Shown here: positions 1 through 8,631 of the stretch, piece by piece
Layout of the letters: every line of letters begins with the position of its first letter
How positions within the stretch are numbered: position 1 is the first letter of the stretch
Assembly: GCF_014201875.1 (NCBI RefSeq)
Contig: NZ_JACHFL010000007.1
Span: 1 to 64,000 of the forward strand
Direction: 5' to 3'
Length of the DNA stretch: 64,000 nt
Origin: Deinococcus humi
GTDB lineage: Bacteria; Deinococcota; Deinococci; Deinococcales; Deinococcaceae
Translations under genes and position numbers: made by a program
Notes under the pieces: generated by a model
What the model was told of the DNA's origin: nothing
Database searches by the model: none
The model's input: the letters and a program-made list of their open reading frames with translations, nothing else

Positions 1-2
1 GC

Positions 3-74
3 TATGACACTGTCGCCGAATTGCGCAAGGCCCTCTACGCGGCCTTAACGGTTCTGGACGCTCAATTTATCTAA
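3..74 (+). CDS. C-terminal end of an unidentified protein, cut by the window start
   Basis: Reading from base 3 there is an open frame of 23 codons ending in TAA at 72-74, with the peptide YDTVAELRKALYAALTVLDA then QFI. The mix of short helical residues resembles the tail of many proteins, including transposases, but the piece is too short to assign. It is listed because it is open to the window edge and so may be the end of a real gene lying upstream. Confidence 0.3.
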   Translation, partial: YDTVAELRKALYAALTVLDAQFI

Positions 75-386
75 AAACTATTCGCGATCTACTTAAGTGC
101 TGGTTGGTTGTTCAGCTGAGAGGTTATTCACAGTCCTTGCCCTTCAGAACTGAACGCAATGGCAATGATCTCAAGTCAATGGCATGACGTTGAGTTTCTG
201 CTTGACAACTTGGATCTAGACCTTCCTCCGGTACTGGGGCAACGCCCTGACGCAGTAATCTCCCTTCCTCAGCGGCTTTTGTGTAATGAAATTGAGACAG
301 TCTCGGAACATGCCTTAAAATCCATCAATCTCTCTTTATCTTGGCAGCATCCCAGTCTCTCTTGACCTTGCCATGCTGAAGGAACC
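75..386. other. Gap without a convincing gene
   Basis: A 68-codon frame at 159-365 has no clear ribosome site and no recognisable motif, so it is not called. A single DnaA-box-like TTATTCACA lies at 124-132; a lone copy is not evidence for an origin. Confidence 0.4.
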
Positions 387-902
387 ATGCCAACGTCCTC
401 TACACCCGGCGGTCAAGGAGGGCAATCTTCCTCGTCCTCATCGACCGCCGCCCCCTGTGCTCTGGATTTCGCCCGCCTCCTTCACGCCCGGCAGAAGGTG
501 AGGCAAGGAGCTCAAACATATCTGGCCCAACTGCAAACCCAGATCCAGGTGGTGCTGGAACAGCAGGGCTATCAGGACATCAGCCTGCAGCCACTTGAGG
601 GTTCCTCGGCCACGCCTGACGTGGCCGGAAGCGTCATGCTGCTGATCTTGATGCGTCTGCCGCTGGACGGTCTCCAGAGCCCAGTCTTCAAAGTCCAGCT
701 CCCACTGGCCGTAACCCATGGGCGGGAACTGCGGGTGCACGGCGCCCAGATCAATGAGTTCAATGTGCCTGAATCTTTTGTCCATCCTCTAGAACCCGAC
801 ATTATGCATGTGGCCCAGATGCTCATCCAGGGACTCTCGCAGAGGTACATGGATTATTTGCTTCAGACGGGAGGAGACCCATCTCCCACCACCCGGGCCT
901 GA
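387..902 (+). CDS. Hypothetical protein, 171 aa
   Basis: The start ATG at 387 follows a usable ribosome site, GAAGGAA, a few bases upstream. Residues 1-25 are rich in Gly, Ser and Thr and look disordered; the rest is an alternating helical/strand region with no motif that I recognise. No signal peptide or membrane segment is evident. The antisense frames of 92-115 codons inside it are shadows, since this frame has the better start signal and the GC-rich third positions expected here. Function unknown. It stands alone, convergent with the regulator ending at 1430. Confidence 0.6.
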   Translation: MPTSSTPGGQGGQSSSSSSTAAPCALDFARLLHARQKVRQGAQTYLAQLQTQIQVVLEQQGYQDISLQPLEGSSATPDVAGSVMLLILMRLPLDGLQSPVFKVQLPLAVTHGRELRVHGAQINEFNVPESFVHPLEPDIMHVAQMLIQGLSQRYMDYLLQTGGDPSPTTRA

Positions 903-1429
903 TGCACGGCGGCAGTACTTCGCTGCTCTGGAGTAGATCCGACGCAGATCGACTTATGGCCTAAAGCCTTTTCTCAGAGACAGGGAATGGTTGTTCAAGC
1001 CCATTTGCAGGGATGAATATTCTTAACCTGCGTATGGATTTGACAACTTGCAATTGGATTCACGCCGGTCACGGTCGGCTGGCCTGAAGTACAGATCACC
1101 GGAGTGGAGTGGTCCTGCCAAGGGATGAAGCCACGGTCCATCCTGGTTCGGCATGTGTACGGGGAGGGGTTGGAGATTGAGAGGAGCCACTTGGATGTAT
1201 CCTACACAGTGGACCACAAGAAGCTCCCGAAGCCGCTTTATCTCTTTACGAGCAGACCGAAAAAAGGGCTGCATTGTTCCTCAACCTCTATAGTCTGGCA
1301 AAAGTTTAAATGGGATTCGCCGTGACATTTCGATGTTGATGTGTAGGCTCAAGGAGGACCAAGCCAAACGCAACCTAATTCTGCGAGCCGTCAATGCCAC
1401 GCTCTGACAGAAGCTCCACGAAACGTTGG
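903..1429. other. Gap without a convincing gene
   Basis: No well-supported gene. A 22-codon frame at 1339-1407 (ATG to TGA, peptide starting MCRLKEDQAKRNLILRAVNA) may be a remnant of something longer but cannot be assigned. The other frames here lack ribosome sites. Confidence 0.35.
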
Positions 1430-4400
1430 TCAGTTCGGCGTTGACGCAGACGCAAGCCGACGCAGTTGCCCGTTGGTGACATGTTCATCCAGAAAGACCT
1501 GCTGAAACTCGACGGGGACACGTCTCACGGTATCGTCGAGCCAATCCGTGGCTTGCCTCAGAACGCTTTGAGTTTCCGGGTTCCCACATGCGAGCAGAAC
1601 GCGGTAGAGCACCAGCCACGGGCGGGCGGGATCGTCAAAGGGCGCCAGATGTGGCATTCGCATTGCCGCCTCTCTGCTTCGAATCTGCGCTTCTTCGATT
1701 CGTCCAAGGGTCAGCAATGTCTGCGCGGATGCGGCGAGAGCACCCGTTTGGAGCTCCGCAGTGCCTTCACTCCGGGCAATCTCCAAAGCCTGCACTGTGA
1801 GGTCATGTGCCGCTTCAGGCGTTTGGAGCTCGGCCTGTGCGAGCAGGAGCAACACCCGGACGTTCGGTTCATCAAACTCGACAAGGGCTTCTGAGAGGTG
1901 CGCGTACGCCTCACCTGCTCCTTTCTGATCTCCGCGCATTGCCCGCAGTCGGCCTACGTGCAACCATGCCCAGGAGGCCCCACGGTCTCTCGAGTCCGGA
2001 TGACTTAGCGCCTGTTGCGCCGCCACTTCGCAGGCACCGTAAGCCCCCATGGTCCAGTACAGTTCGGCCATCGTCCGGTGTGTGGATGAGGCATTCTCAC
2101 CACTCTGTACCTCGTACGCCCTGGCCTGCATGAGCCATTTCAGCGCATCATCGTACTGGCGCAGCCGCATACAGGTGAAGCCCAGCTCTGTCAGATTGGC
2201 ACGGTGAAGTGTCGGCGCGTATGCCTGTTCCAAACGGCGGTGAAGGTCCAGGCGCAGGCTCAGGGCGCCGCCGAGGTCTCCCCTGCCATAATCGAGTGCG
2301 TACGCCAGCCCATGCATTGTCCATACGGTGCGGTAGGCGTCGCCCAAGTGATCGAACCTGGTAATGGCGCGGCGGATCGGCGCCTCAGCCAGAGCAAACT
2401 GGTTCAGCCTCAGCCAGGCACCACCAATCGCAGCGTCGTCAAGCGCCAGTTCCATCTCAGTTGCGCCGCGACGATGTGTGAGCTGCTCAATCGTGTTTTC
2501 CATTTCTTCCCGTCGGCCCAGGAGAGCCTGTGCCAGGAGGAGCTCACGGTAGAGCGCGGCCTGCACAACATCGGAGGGTAGATTGCTGAGCAGCGCAAGG
2601 CCGCGTGTGGCGGCCCGCTGGGCATCGTCTGGACGCCCAACGCCCAGGGCGTGTGCCGCGCGCCTCGCTTGCAGCCGGGCCTGCTGCGTGCTTGTCCGCG
2701 CCAGACGATCAAGCCGGTCCAGAATGGGACCAAGGGCCTCAACGTGCTCAGACCGCCACGGGCTCTCCGCAGCCCGGATGAGTGTCTCGAAGGCCGTCTC
2801 AACCTCACCGCTCGCTTCGTACATGTCGGCGGCCTGCTCGTAGAACGCCACCGACTCGATGGGGCGTAATCTGGCGAGCGCGGCGTTTGCAGCCTGCTCG
2901 AGCAGAGGGGCGGCCTCCTTGAAATTTCCACCGGCCTGCCAGAAGCGTGCCACACGCGCTGGGGCAACGTCTTGTTGTGCAAGCGCTCGTGCTGCGCTGC
3001 GGCTGAGGAGTTTTCGCAGCGACGCAGGAATCGACGCCACCACCGCCTCTTGAATCAAGTCATGCGTGAAACGCTCTCCAGCCATCACCTGCGCTTCCTC
3101 CAGTTCCTGCCAGGCAGCGGCGACATCCAGCAGTGGCGCGCGGAGCATCTCCGACACCAGCTCGAGGTCGAAGTCACTCTCCAGGACCGCGGCGGCCCGC
3201 GCCACCTGGAGCGCCGTGGCAGACAGCCGCGCGAACCGTGAGGAAATCACGGCGTTTGCCGTGGCAGGCATGGGCAGGGACATGGGCATCTCCTCCCCCT
3301 GAGCATAGGCTTCGTGAAGGCCCCGAGCCGCCTCCAAGATCAGCAGGGGATTGCCCCCCGTCACTCGCCCCATCTCCGAGGCGAGAGTAGCCGATCCAGG
3401 CAGGTCGAGCTGTTCAACAAGGCGCTCGACGTTCCCGCCGTCAAGCGGCGCGACTTCCACCAAGGTCACCAATCCAGCGCCGAGCAGCGTGTCAAGCATG
3501 CGCGCCTGCGTCTCCTTAAGCTCCCCCTTGCGGAAAATATGGATGGTCCGGTAAGCCGCATCCAGGCTCCCCCACCCCAGATTGGCAAAGACGAAGCCGC
3601 CAGCCTCGATAGAGGCTTCGTCCATGAACTGCAGATCATCAAAGACCATGGCGCTCAGGCCCCGCCGCACTGCGCTGCCAATCATCTCCACCTTCGCATT
3701 CCAGAAGCGCAATTTCTGTTCTTGCGATTCAAGAGGCGCAGGGTCACCATTCAATTCGGGCAGGAGCCGCGAGAGCTCGTCGCGCACCCACGGCTTGAGC
3801 TCAAGGTCCGGGTACGCTTCGATGACCTGCCGGAACGTCCGGGCGTGCGTCGCGTACGGCAGCCCTGTATCTCCTGGCCGACCTTCGAAGCGCATCCCGC
3901 CCCCATGCGCATCGAGGAAATCCAGGGCGAGTCTGGTCTTGCCGACGCCCGGCTCACCGCTCAGGATGATGCCGCGCCCACGCGCCCACGCATCTTCCAT
4001 GACGGCCCATTCACGTTCACGGCCGACCAGCGTCGGCGGACGGAGCACGCTTAGCGGTAGGCGAGTTCGGCGCCGTCCAATTGTCGCGATCTTCCCGCCG
4101 CGCTCCACCTCTCGCGCAACCTCCAGCGTCTCTGGTGTGGGCTCGGCTCTGAATTCGCGCCACAGCACTACGCGACACCGCTCGAATGCGGCTAGGGCGG
4201 CACCCCGGTCGCCGGAAAGGTAGTGCAGCCGGATCAGGCGACGGTAGCCTTCTTCGGAAACTGGCACAGCGTCGACGAGCCTTTGCGTTACTGTGAGTGC
4301 CAGGGGGTAGTCGCCTGCCGCCTCGTGATGCCCAGCCAAACGCTCGAGGGCATCGGTATACGTCGCCGCAAGCCGCTCGCGCCATGCCAGCAGCCAGTCG

Positions 4401-4792
4401 GCCAGTTCAGGGCGCCCATCGAACTCCACACCTTCTAGCAAATTTGGCATGGAGATTGCCGCGTCCAGACTGGACCCGGCAGTCTCCATGAACTCGTGGA
4501 CGTCAACCTGAACTGTATCGTGAAGTCGAACGATGTCAGACGAGGAAATTAGTTCCCCACCGTGGGCCCGCACCATACGCCTTAGAAGATGAACGAGGTT
4601 ATTACGCGCGGCACTTTCCAAGGTCTCGGGCCACAGCAAGCCCGCCAGACGCGACCGGGTGGTGGGGCCTTCGAGGGCCACATAGGTCAGCAGGGCCAGC
4701 AGGTTCTTTTCTGGATGGATTGATGGACCATCCGGGCGGTGGAGGAGCGGCGCGCCAAGCAGATTCAGCCGCCAGGAGGGACGAGACGTCAT
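1430..4792 (-). CDS. BTAD (SARP-like) transcriptional regulator with AAA ATPase and TPR region
   Basis: A 1120-residue multidomain regulator. Residues 1-95 form an OmpR-type winged helix like that of SARP activators (conserved stretch GLLWPETLESAARNNLVHLL at 51-70). Residues about 96-232 are the bacterial transcriptional activation domain, with the typical ADWLLAWRER and EEGYRRLIRLHYL segments. An AAA/STAND ATPase follows: Walker A GEPGVGKT at 279-286 and a Walker B-like segment ending VFDDLQFMDEAS. The second half is TPR-like helical repeats. ATP-dependent switching by an inducer bound at the repeats is the usual model for this class; the ligand is unknown. A ribosome site TGGAGA precedes the ATG by a few bases. 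It diverges from the 64-aa gene at 4928. It is a close paralog of the genes at 19383-22757 and 39560-41593. Confidence 0.9.
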   Translation of the reverse strand: MTSRPSWRLNLLGAPLLHRPDGPSIHPEKNLLALLTYVALEGPTTRSRLAGLLWPETLESAARNNLVHLLRRMVRAHGGELISSSDIVRLHDTVQVDVHEFMETAGSSLDAAISMPNLLEGVEFDGRPELADWLLAWRERLAATYTDALERLAGHHEAAGDYPLALTVTQRLVDAVPVSEEGYRRLIRLHYLSGDRGAALAAFERCRVVLWREFRAEPTPETLEVAREVERGGKIATIGRRRTRLPLSVLRPPTLVGREREWAVMEDAWARGRGIILSGEPGVGKTRLALDFLDAHGGGMRFEGRPGDTGLPYATHARTFRQVIEAYPDLELKPWVRDELSRLLPELNGDPAPLESQEQKLRFWNAKVEMIGSAVRRGLSAMVFDDLQFMDEASIEAGGFVFANLGWGSLDAAYRTIHIFRKGELKETQARMLDTLLGAGLVTLVEVAPLDGGNVERLVEQLDLPGSATLASEMGRVTGGNPLLILEAARGLHEAYAQGEEMPMSLPMPATANAVISSRFARLSATALQVARAAAVLESDFDLELVSEMLRAPLLDVAAAWQELEEAQVMAGERFTHDLIQEAVVASIPASLRKLLSRSAARALAQQDVAPARVARFWQAGGNFKEAAPLLEQAANAALARLRPIESVAFYEQAADMYEASGEVETAFETLIRAAESPWRSEHVEALGPILDRLDRLARTSTQQARLQARRAAHALGVGRPDDAQRAATRGLALLSNLPSDVVQAALYRELLLAQALLGRREEMENTIEQLTHRRGATEMELALDDAAIGGAWLRLNQFALAEAPIRRAITRFDHLGDAYRTVWTMHGLAYALDYGRGDLGGALSLRLDLHRRLEQAYAPTLHRANLTELGFTCMRLRQYDDALKWLMQARAYEVQSGENASSTHRTMAELYWTMGAYGACEVAAQQALSHPDSRDRGASWAWLHVGRLRAMRGDQKGAGEAYAHLSEALVEFDEPNVRVLLLLAQAELQTPEAAHDLTVQALEIARSEGTAELQTGALAASAQTLLTLGRIEEAQIRSREAAMRMPHLAPFDDPARPWLVLYRVLLACGNPETQSVLRQATDWLDDTVRRVPVEFQQVFLDEHVTNGQLRRLASASTPN

Positions 4793-4927
4793 GTGTCTCC
4801 AGAATAACGGACCTGATAGGTGGGCGTCAGCGCAAACCCTGTAGGCACGGCATCATGCAAATACCATCCAGCATGCACGACATTTTCGAAACGGACCTTG
4901 GCTACGTCCGGTCTAAAGGAGTTCGCT
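4793..4927. promoter_or_regulatory. Divergent promoter region of BTAD regulator and 64-aa gene
   Basis: This 135-base region separates two divergent genes, so it must hold both promoters. It contains an inverted repeat CGGAC (4892-4896) / GTCCG (4906-4910) with a 9-base gap just before the ribosome site of the rightward gene. This could be a binding site for the adjacent regulator; that is inference. Confidence 0.4.
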
Positions 4928-5122
4928 ATGACAGAATGTCAAACAGTTCAGTTGGCGCGAGACCACGGACGGGTATATATCCTGCGTGTCTGGCGCGATG
5001 GAGACAAGGTTACATCACCGTGGCGTGCAACGTTGCGGGAGAGCACGAGAGCTGAACCACGACATTTCACAAGCATTGACGACTGTATGGAATTCTTGTA
5101 CAGCCTCATGTTGCGCGTCTGA
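4928..5122 (+). CDS. Small hypothetical protein, 64 aa
   Basis: I chose the ATG at 4928 because a strong ribosome site AAAGGAG ends seven bases before it; the longer in-frame reading from 4820 has none. The product begins MTECQTVQLARDHGRVYILR and contains a hydrophilic beta-like core followed by a helix (DDCMEFLYSLML) at the end. No known domain is recognised. It is transcribed away from the giant BTAD regulator and shares its promoter region, which often points to a regulatory target or partner. Function unknown. Confidence 0.65.
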   Translation: MTECQTVQLARDHGRVYILRVWRDGDKVTSPWRATLRESTRAEPRHFTSIDDCMEFLYSLMLRV

Positions 5123-5969
5123 ATGGCACTGACGCCGAAAGGTCCAAGCGGACTTTCCCATAAACTCTCAGGAGACACCCCACGGGGGAGCGCAACCAGC
5201 GCACGAATGAGTCAGTACGTATAGCCCAAGGAAAACAGCCGATGAGAGAGGTCCTCCGAGGCAACCGTCCTCGGAAGGTCAGCAATAGAGTACCAGCTGT
5301 CCACCGCATTTTCCCGTCCTGATAGGTTGGTGCTTTATTGCCGTGAGAGGCGGCAACCACTGTTCATATGACCTGCATTCATACGATAGATCTGTATCCG
5401 GCGGTGCTGGACGAAATCCTGTACGGCACGAAGTTTCTTTGAAGGAGAGTTGAATTTCAGGACAAGCTCGTCTGCTGTTCATACCGGTATGAACAGCAGA
5501 TCACAACTGCCTCAGCATGGGGAGATGACTTCACAAAAGACTGAGAAAGATGCGTCGCCGTCGTGCAGTTCGGACCCCTTACAATTTCCGGATTTGAGAA
5601 GCTAAGCGTCTCCTCTACTTAGAAATCATTGACGAATCAATCGCCTCCAGAAGGATAGGCTAGAAGTTCGAAGCCTCAGCAGACTGTTGGTGAGCATGCT
5701 GAGCTACCCCATAACGTCTGAGACCATTGGGGTTGCGGGCCTGATCGGCCTGCAGCCCCAAATACTCAAATTAGGGCCAGCTGAGGCGAAGAATTGACCT
5801 CAAACGCCATCTTGAAGAGACCAACACGCTCCGAAGCAGGAAGCACTGGGATCGCAGACAGATTCTTTGCAGATAAGGGTAGTCACACTGACCACAGCTC
5901 AGGATGCCGCCGCAAGCCTTCACCTTTGGCAGGACCGAAGCAACTCGAACTGACTCCGAATTAAAAGCT
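5123..5969. other. Gene-poor region downstream of parB holding a partition-site candidate
   Basis: About 850 bases with no convincing gene. It holds the long palindrome at 5471-5500 and, around 5360-5385, two further partial matches to its half-site (GTTCATATG and ATTCATACG). No replication-initiator gene or iteron array was found. The location next to parAB makes it a plausible centromere-like region. Confidence 0.5.
5471..5500. promoter_or_regulatory. 30-base perfect palindrome, parS candidate
   Basis: Bases 5471-5500 are a perfect inverted repeat centred between 5485 and 5486. The central 18 bases, GTTCATACCGGTATGAAC (5477-5494), recur exactly at 7651-7668 upstream of parA. ParB proteins of the Noc/Spo0J class bind palindromic parS sites close to their own genes, so this is the best centromere candidate. 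The sequence is directly seen; the parS role is inference. Confidence 0.7.
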
Positions 5970-6857
5970 TTAGGGCTTGAGGGCTTCTTTCAATGTTTCG
6001 GGCATTTGTTCCAACCAGCGGTCCAGTGCTTTTTGCTGCCTGACGTCGAGCTGTCCGATCCAGCGCGTGGAGCTGAGCGCCCGGGCTATCTGCCTGATCC
6101 TAAACTGATGGGAAGAGGCGGTCTGAGCCTTCAGTGTTTTAATGGCCTGACGAAGCTCCTCACGGCTTGAGCCATTCTTAGCTTGTTCGAGCAGGTCCGC
6201 TTGGGCTTCAGGTGGGGCTGTGACGATGACGCCAGCGACCGTGAAAGGGAGACCTGTCCGGACGGCAGTGAGGATGGCAGGAGGCCAGTTGAGGATCCTG
6301 AGCTTGTTCTTGGCAAAGTAGGTCCACGTTTCGCCAAGCACCTGAAAAAGACCTTCAATTTGCGCGTGATCGTCACCCGGCGGCTCCCGAAGCATTTGCA
6401 GCAGACGGGAGCGGGCCTCGCCAGGCGTGACGCCCAGCGTCAGGGCCACCAACGCCAGCTTGGCATCCACCTCATCGACTGCGTTAAGGTCTTCGCGCTG
6501 CAGGTTTTCAATCAGGGCCAGCTGCTGCGCTTCCTCCAGCGTAAGCTCCCGGACCAGGACAGGCACCTCTTGAAGACCAGCCTGCTGCGCAGCGCGCCAC
6601 CGCCGCTCTCCCGCCACGATCTCGTAACTCTCGCCGACGGGCCGCACGAGTAGAGGTTGAAGCACACCCCGTTCACGAATGCTGATGGTCAGCTGCTCAA
6701 GCCTGACAGGATCAAAGGCGCGTCTGGGCTGGCCGGCGCCAGGACTCAGCAGTGTGACTGGCAGAGACGTCACTTCCCTTGTGGCTGGCCGCCCTGCCTC
6801 TGCGGCCAGCGTGAGGAGACCTGCCAACTTACTGACATCACGTTTGGGACGGGTCAT
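5970..6857 (-). CDS. parB: ParB-family partition protein
   Basis: 295 residues with the canonical ParB/Spo0J layout: the N-terminal nucleotide-binding domain with QPRRAFD near 43-49, the CTP-binding box GERRWRAA at 83-90 and ENLQRED at 117-123, then a helical DNA-binding region. ParB binds parS, loads as a CTP-dependent clamp and stimulates ParA to segregate the replicon. The start overlaps the parA stop in an ATGA arrangement (6857-6854), so the two are translationally coupled. Its presence argues that the window belongs to a self-segregating replicon, although chromosomal parAB loci also exist. Confidence 0.93.
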   Translation of the reverse strand: MTRPKRDVSKLAGLLTLAAEAGRPATREVTSLPVTLLSPGAGQPRRAFDPVRLEQLTISIRERGVLQPLLVRPVGESYEIVAGERRWRAAQQAGLQEVPVLVRELTLEEAQQLALIENLQREDLNAVDEVDAKLALVALTLGVTPGEARSRLLQMLREPPGDDHAQIEGLFQVLGETWTYFAKNKLRILNWPPAILTAVRTGLPFTVAGVIVTAPPEAQADLLEQAKNGSSREELRQAIKTLKAQTASSHQFRIRQIARALSSTRWIGQLDVRQQKALDRWLEQMPETLKEALKP

Positions 6858-7624
6858 ACGGTGGTCTCCACGTAGGGCAGGTCGAGGACCTCGGCTATCT
6901 GCCGAGTCAGCTGACGGACGTCCTCGGCCACCTTGCTTTTGGGCGCGAAAGCGCTGACGGGAATTCCAGCGAGTCCGCTGTCCATCCAGATCGATTCACG
7001 TTGCGGCAAGGGGTCGGCAACTGGAGACAGCTGAGTGCGAATCAACTCAAGCATGTCCCGGTCATGGCCACGCCGGGCGTCATACATGGTAGGCACATAC
7101 AGGGCCACGTGCAGGTTGGGGCGTAAGCCGTGATACATGTTCATGACCGCGCTCAATCCAGGCAGAGCATTGATGCCTTTATTGCGTGTAGGAATGGGGA
7201 CGATCAATGTATCCGAGGCCAGGGCACCGAGCGCGGCCAATTTTCCAACGCTGGGTGGGCTGTCGATCAGCACAACGTCATAGCGGTCCTGAATGGGTTG
7301 GAGGACTTGGTGAAGGGAGAGTTCGGCCGCAATTCTTCCGGGCATGATGGCCTCGGCCAGTGCCAGATCGACCCGCGAGGGAATCAAATCCAGGCCATGA
7401 ACGTGGCGGGGCTGCGGAAGCGGACGTCCCTCCGTTGCGACAGGATGGACCGTTTCGCTGAGCTCAGCGTCCTCGACGCCCAACCAGGTGGTCAGATTCG
7501 CCTGCGGATCGAGGTCGATGAGCAGCACGCGCAGGCCTGAATGGGCCAGCTCGTACCCCGCATTCAGGGTGATACTGGTCTTTCCAGCACCGCCAGCGTG
7601 GTTAAAGAGGGTTGCGGTTTTCAT
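6854..7624 (-). CDS. parA: ParA-family partition ATPase
   Basis: 256 residues. The P-loop is NHAGGAGKTS (8-17), followed by IDLDPQANLT and a Walker B-like VLIDSPPS. ParA dimerises with ATP on DNA and forms the gradient that moves ParB-parS complexes. The residue before GG is alanine, where most ParA proteins have the signature lysine of the deviant Walker motif (KGGxGKT); I recall this AGGAGKT form from Deinococcus ParA proteins but could not check it. The N-terminus is short, with no DNA-binding extension, as in type Ib-like or chromosomal ParA. An 18-base palindrome lies 26 bases upstream, so autoregulation by ParA/ParB is likely. Confidence 0.93.
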   Translation of the reverse strand: MKTATLFNHAGGAGKTSITLNAGYELAHSGLRVLLIDLDPQANLTTWLGVEDAELSETVHPVATEGRPLPQPRHVHGLDLIPSRVDLALAEAIMPGRIAAELSLHQVLQPIQDRYDVVLIDSPPSVGKLAALGALASDTLIVPIPTRNKGINALPGLSAVMNMYHGLRPNLHVALYVPTMYDARRGHDRDMLELIRTQLSPVADPLPQRESIWMDSGLAGIPVSAFAPKSKVAEDVRQLTRQIAEVLDLPYVETTV

Positions 7625-7650
7625 CGACCTTCAGGGTAGCGTGTCCAGGC

Positions 7651-7668
7651 GTTCATACCGGTATGAAC
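7651..7668. promoter_or_regulatory. 18-base palindrome in the parA promoter (operator/parS copy)
   Basis: GTTCATACCGGTATGAAC, a perfect palindrome identical to the centre of the one at 5471-5500. On the parA strand it is followed 12 bases later by TACCCT, a possible -10 box, so the palindrome covers the -35 region. Binding here would repress parAB. Confidence 0.7.
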
Positions 7669-7886
7669 AGCGGCTTCAGATCCCACCTGACCGGGGAGCC
7701 CGTAAGCTACAGGACAGCAATCGCTGTGCTTTCACCAGAGAGAGCACCACAGGATGGTGCCTGGACATCCTTCGACATTGGTAGTTCCACCTGAAATAAC
7801 GACGCCCAAGACAGCACAGAGGCGCGGCATTCAATTCACCATCAGCCTAGTGGGGTACACCCCCGCGGCGTGATCACCGCTAAGGA

Positions 7887-8339
7887 TCAAAGCTCAGCAA
7901 TCATGTCCACGCGATCCACCCCTGGACCGCAGCCGTCCGGGGTGCGCCGCACTTCCCTGAATCCCAACCGCGCATAGAACGGCGCCGTGCTCTGGCTCGT
8001 GTCCAGCGCGGCCTGTGTGTAATCCAAAGCGCGCAACCGCGCCAGACGCGCTCTGGCCAGCAACGTCCCGATTCCTTGCCGCTGTCGCTCTGGGTGAACC
8101 ATCCCCCATGCAAAACCTGCTGGACGCTGCATCTCCTGACTGAACCACACCCCTCCGCAAGCCTCCACGCCGCAGGAGCCTTCCACCACCAGATACTCAC
8201 CAGGGCCATCTTCACCATCCAGCCACGCCTCGAATTCCGAGCGTTCATGCGGCAGGAAAGACTCAGGGGTATTGGCATCAAAAAGAACCAGGCAGGCGGC
8301 GCGGTCCTCAGGGCGGTAGGCACGAATTCTCGGGGTCAT
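7887..8339 (-). CDS. GNAT-family N-acetyltransferase
   Basis: 150 residues with the GNAT fold signature: acetyl-CoA binding motif A around HPERQRQGIGTLLARARLAR (Q/RxxGxG/A form) and a C-terminal motif B ending ARLGFREVRRTPDG. Such enzymes transfer acetyl groups to small amines, peptides or drugs; the substrate cannot be told. It is a single gene with no clear operon partner. Confidence 0.88.
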   Translation of the reverse strand: MTPRIRAYRPEDRAACLVLFDANTPESFLPHERSEFEAWLDGEDGPGEYLVVEGSCGVEACGGVWFSQEMQRPAGFAWGMVHPERQRQGIGTLLARARLARLRALDYTQAALDTSQSTAPFYARLGFREVRRTPDGCGPGVDRVDMIAEL

Positions 8340-8631
8340 ACGCCCATCATGACCGCCTCTCGCATTCAGCTCCCCGCCATCTCAGGAAAAGGATGCCTTA
8401 GTCATCTCGACGTCCAGCTCAATACTTTCGATTTGCCGACCCAGAGGTCTTCACTGCCCCTGCAGGCCGTTACTCCTACGATTCGCCGAGCCGTGAACGA
8501 AGCGCCAGTCTCTGTCCCTACCGCGATGCACACAAAATGTCCGTTCCTGCTGATCGGCTGCCCCTTGGCATTCATAGCCTTGAGCTACCTTGTCAATTCG
8601 ATCTTTGAATCGCGGACACAATTCTTAAAGC

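Noticed and set aside
124..132. DnaA box / replication origin
   Set aside because: A single TTATTCACA without a cluster, AT-rich unwinding region or replication gene nearby.
5123..5969. Replication initiator gene next to parAB
   Set aside because: No frame with a helix-turn-helix or Rep-like motif, and no iteron array.
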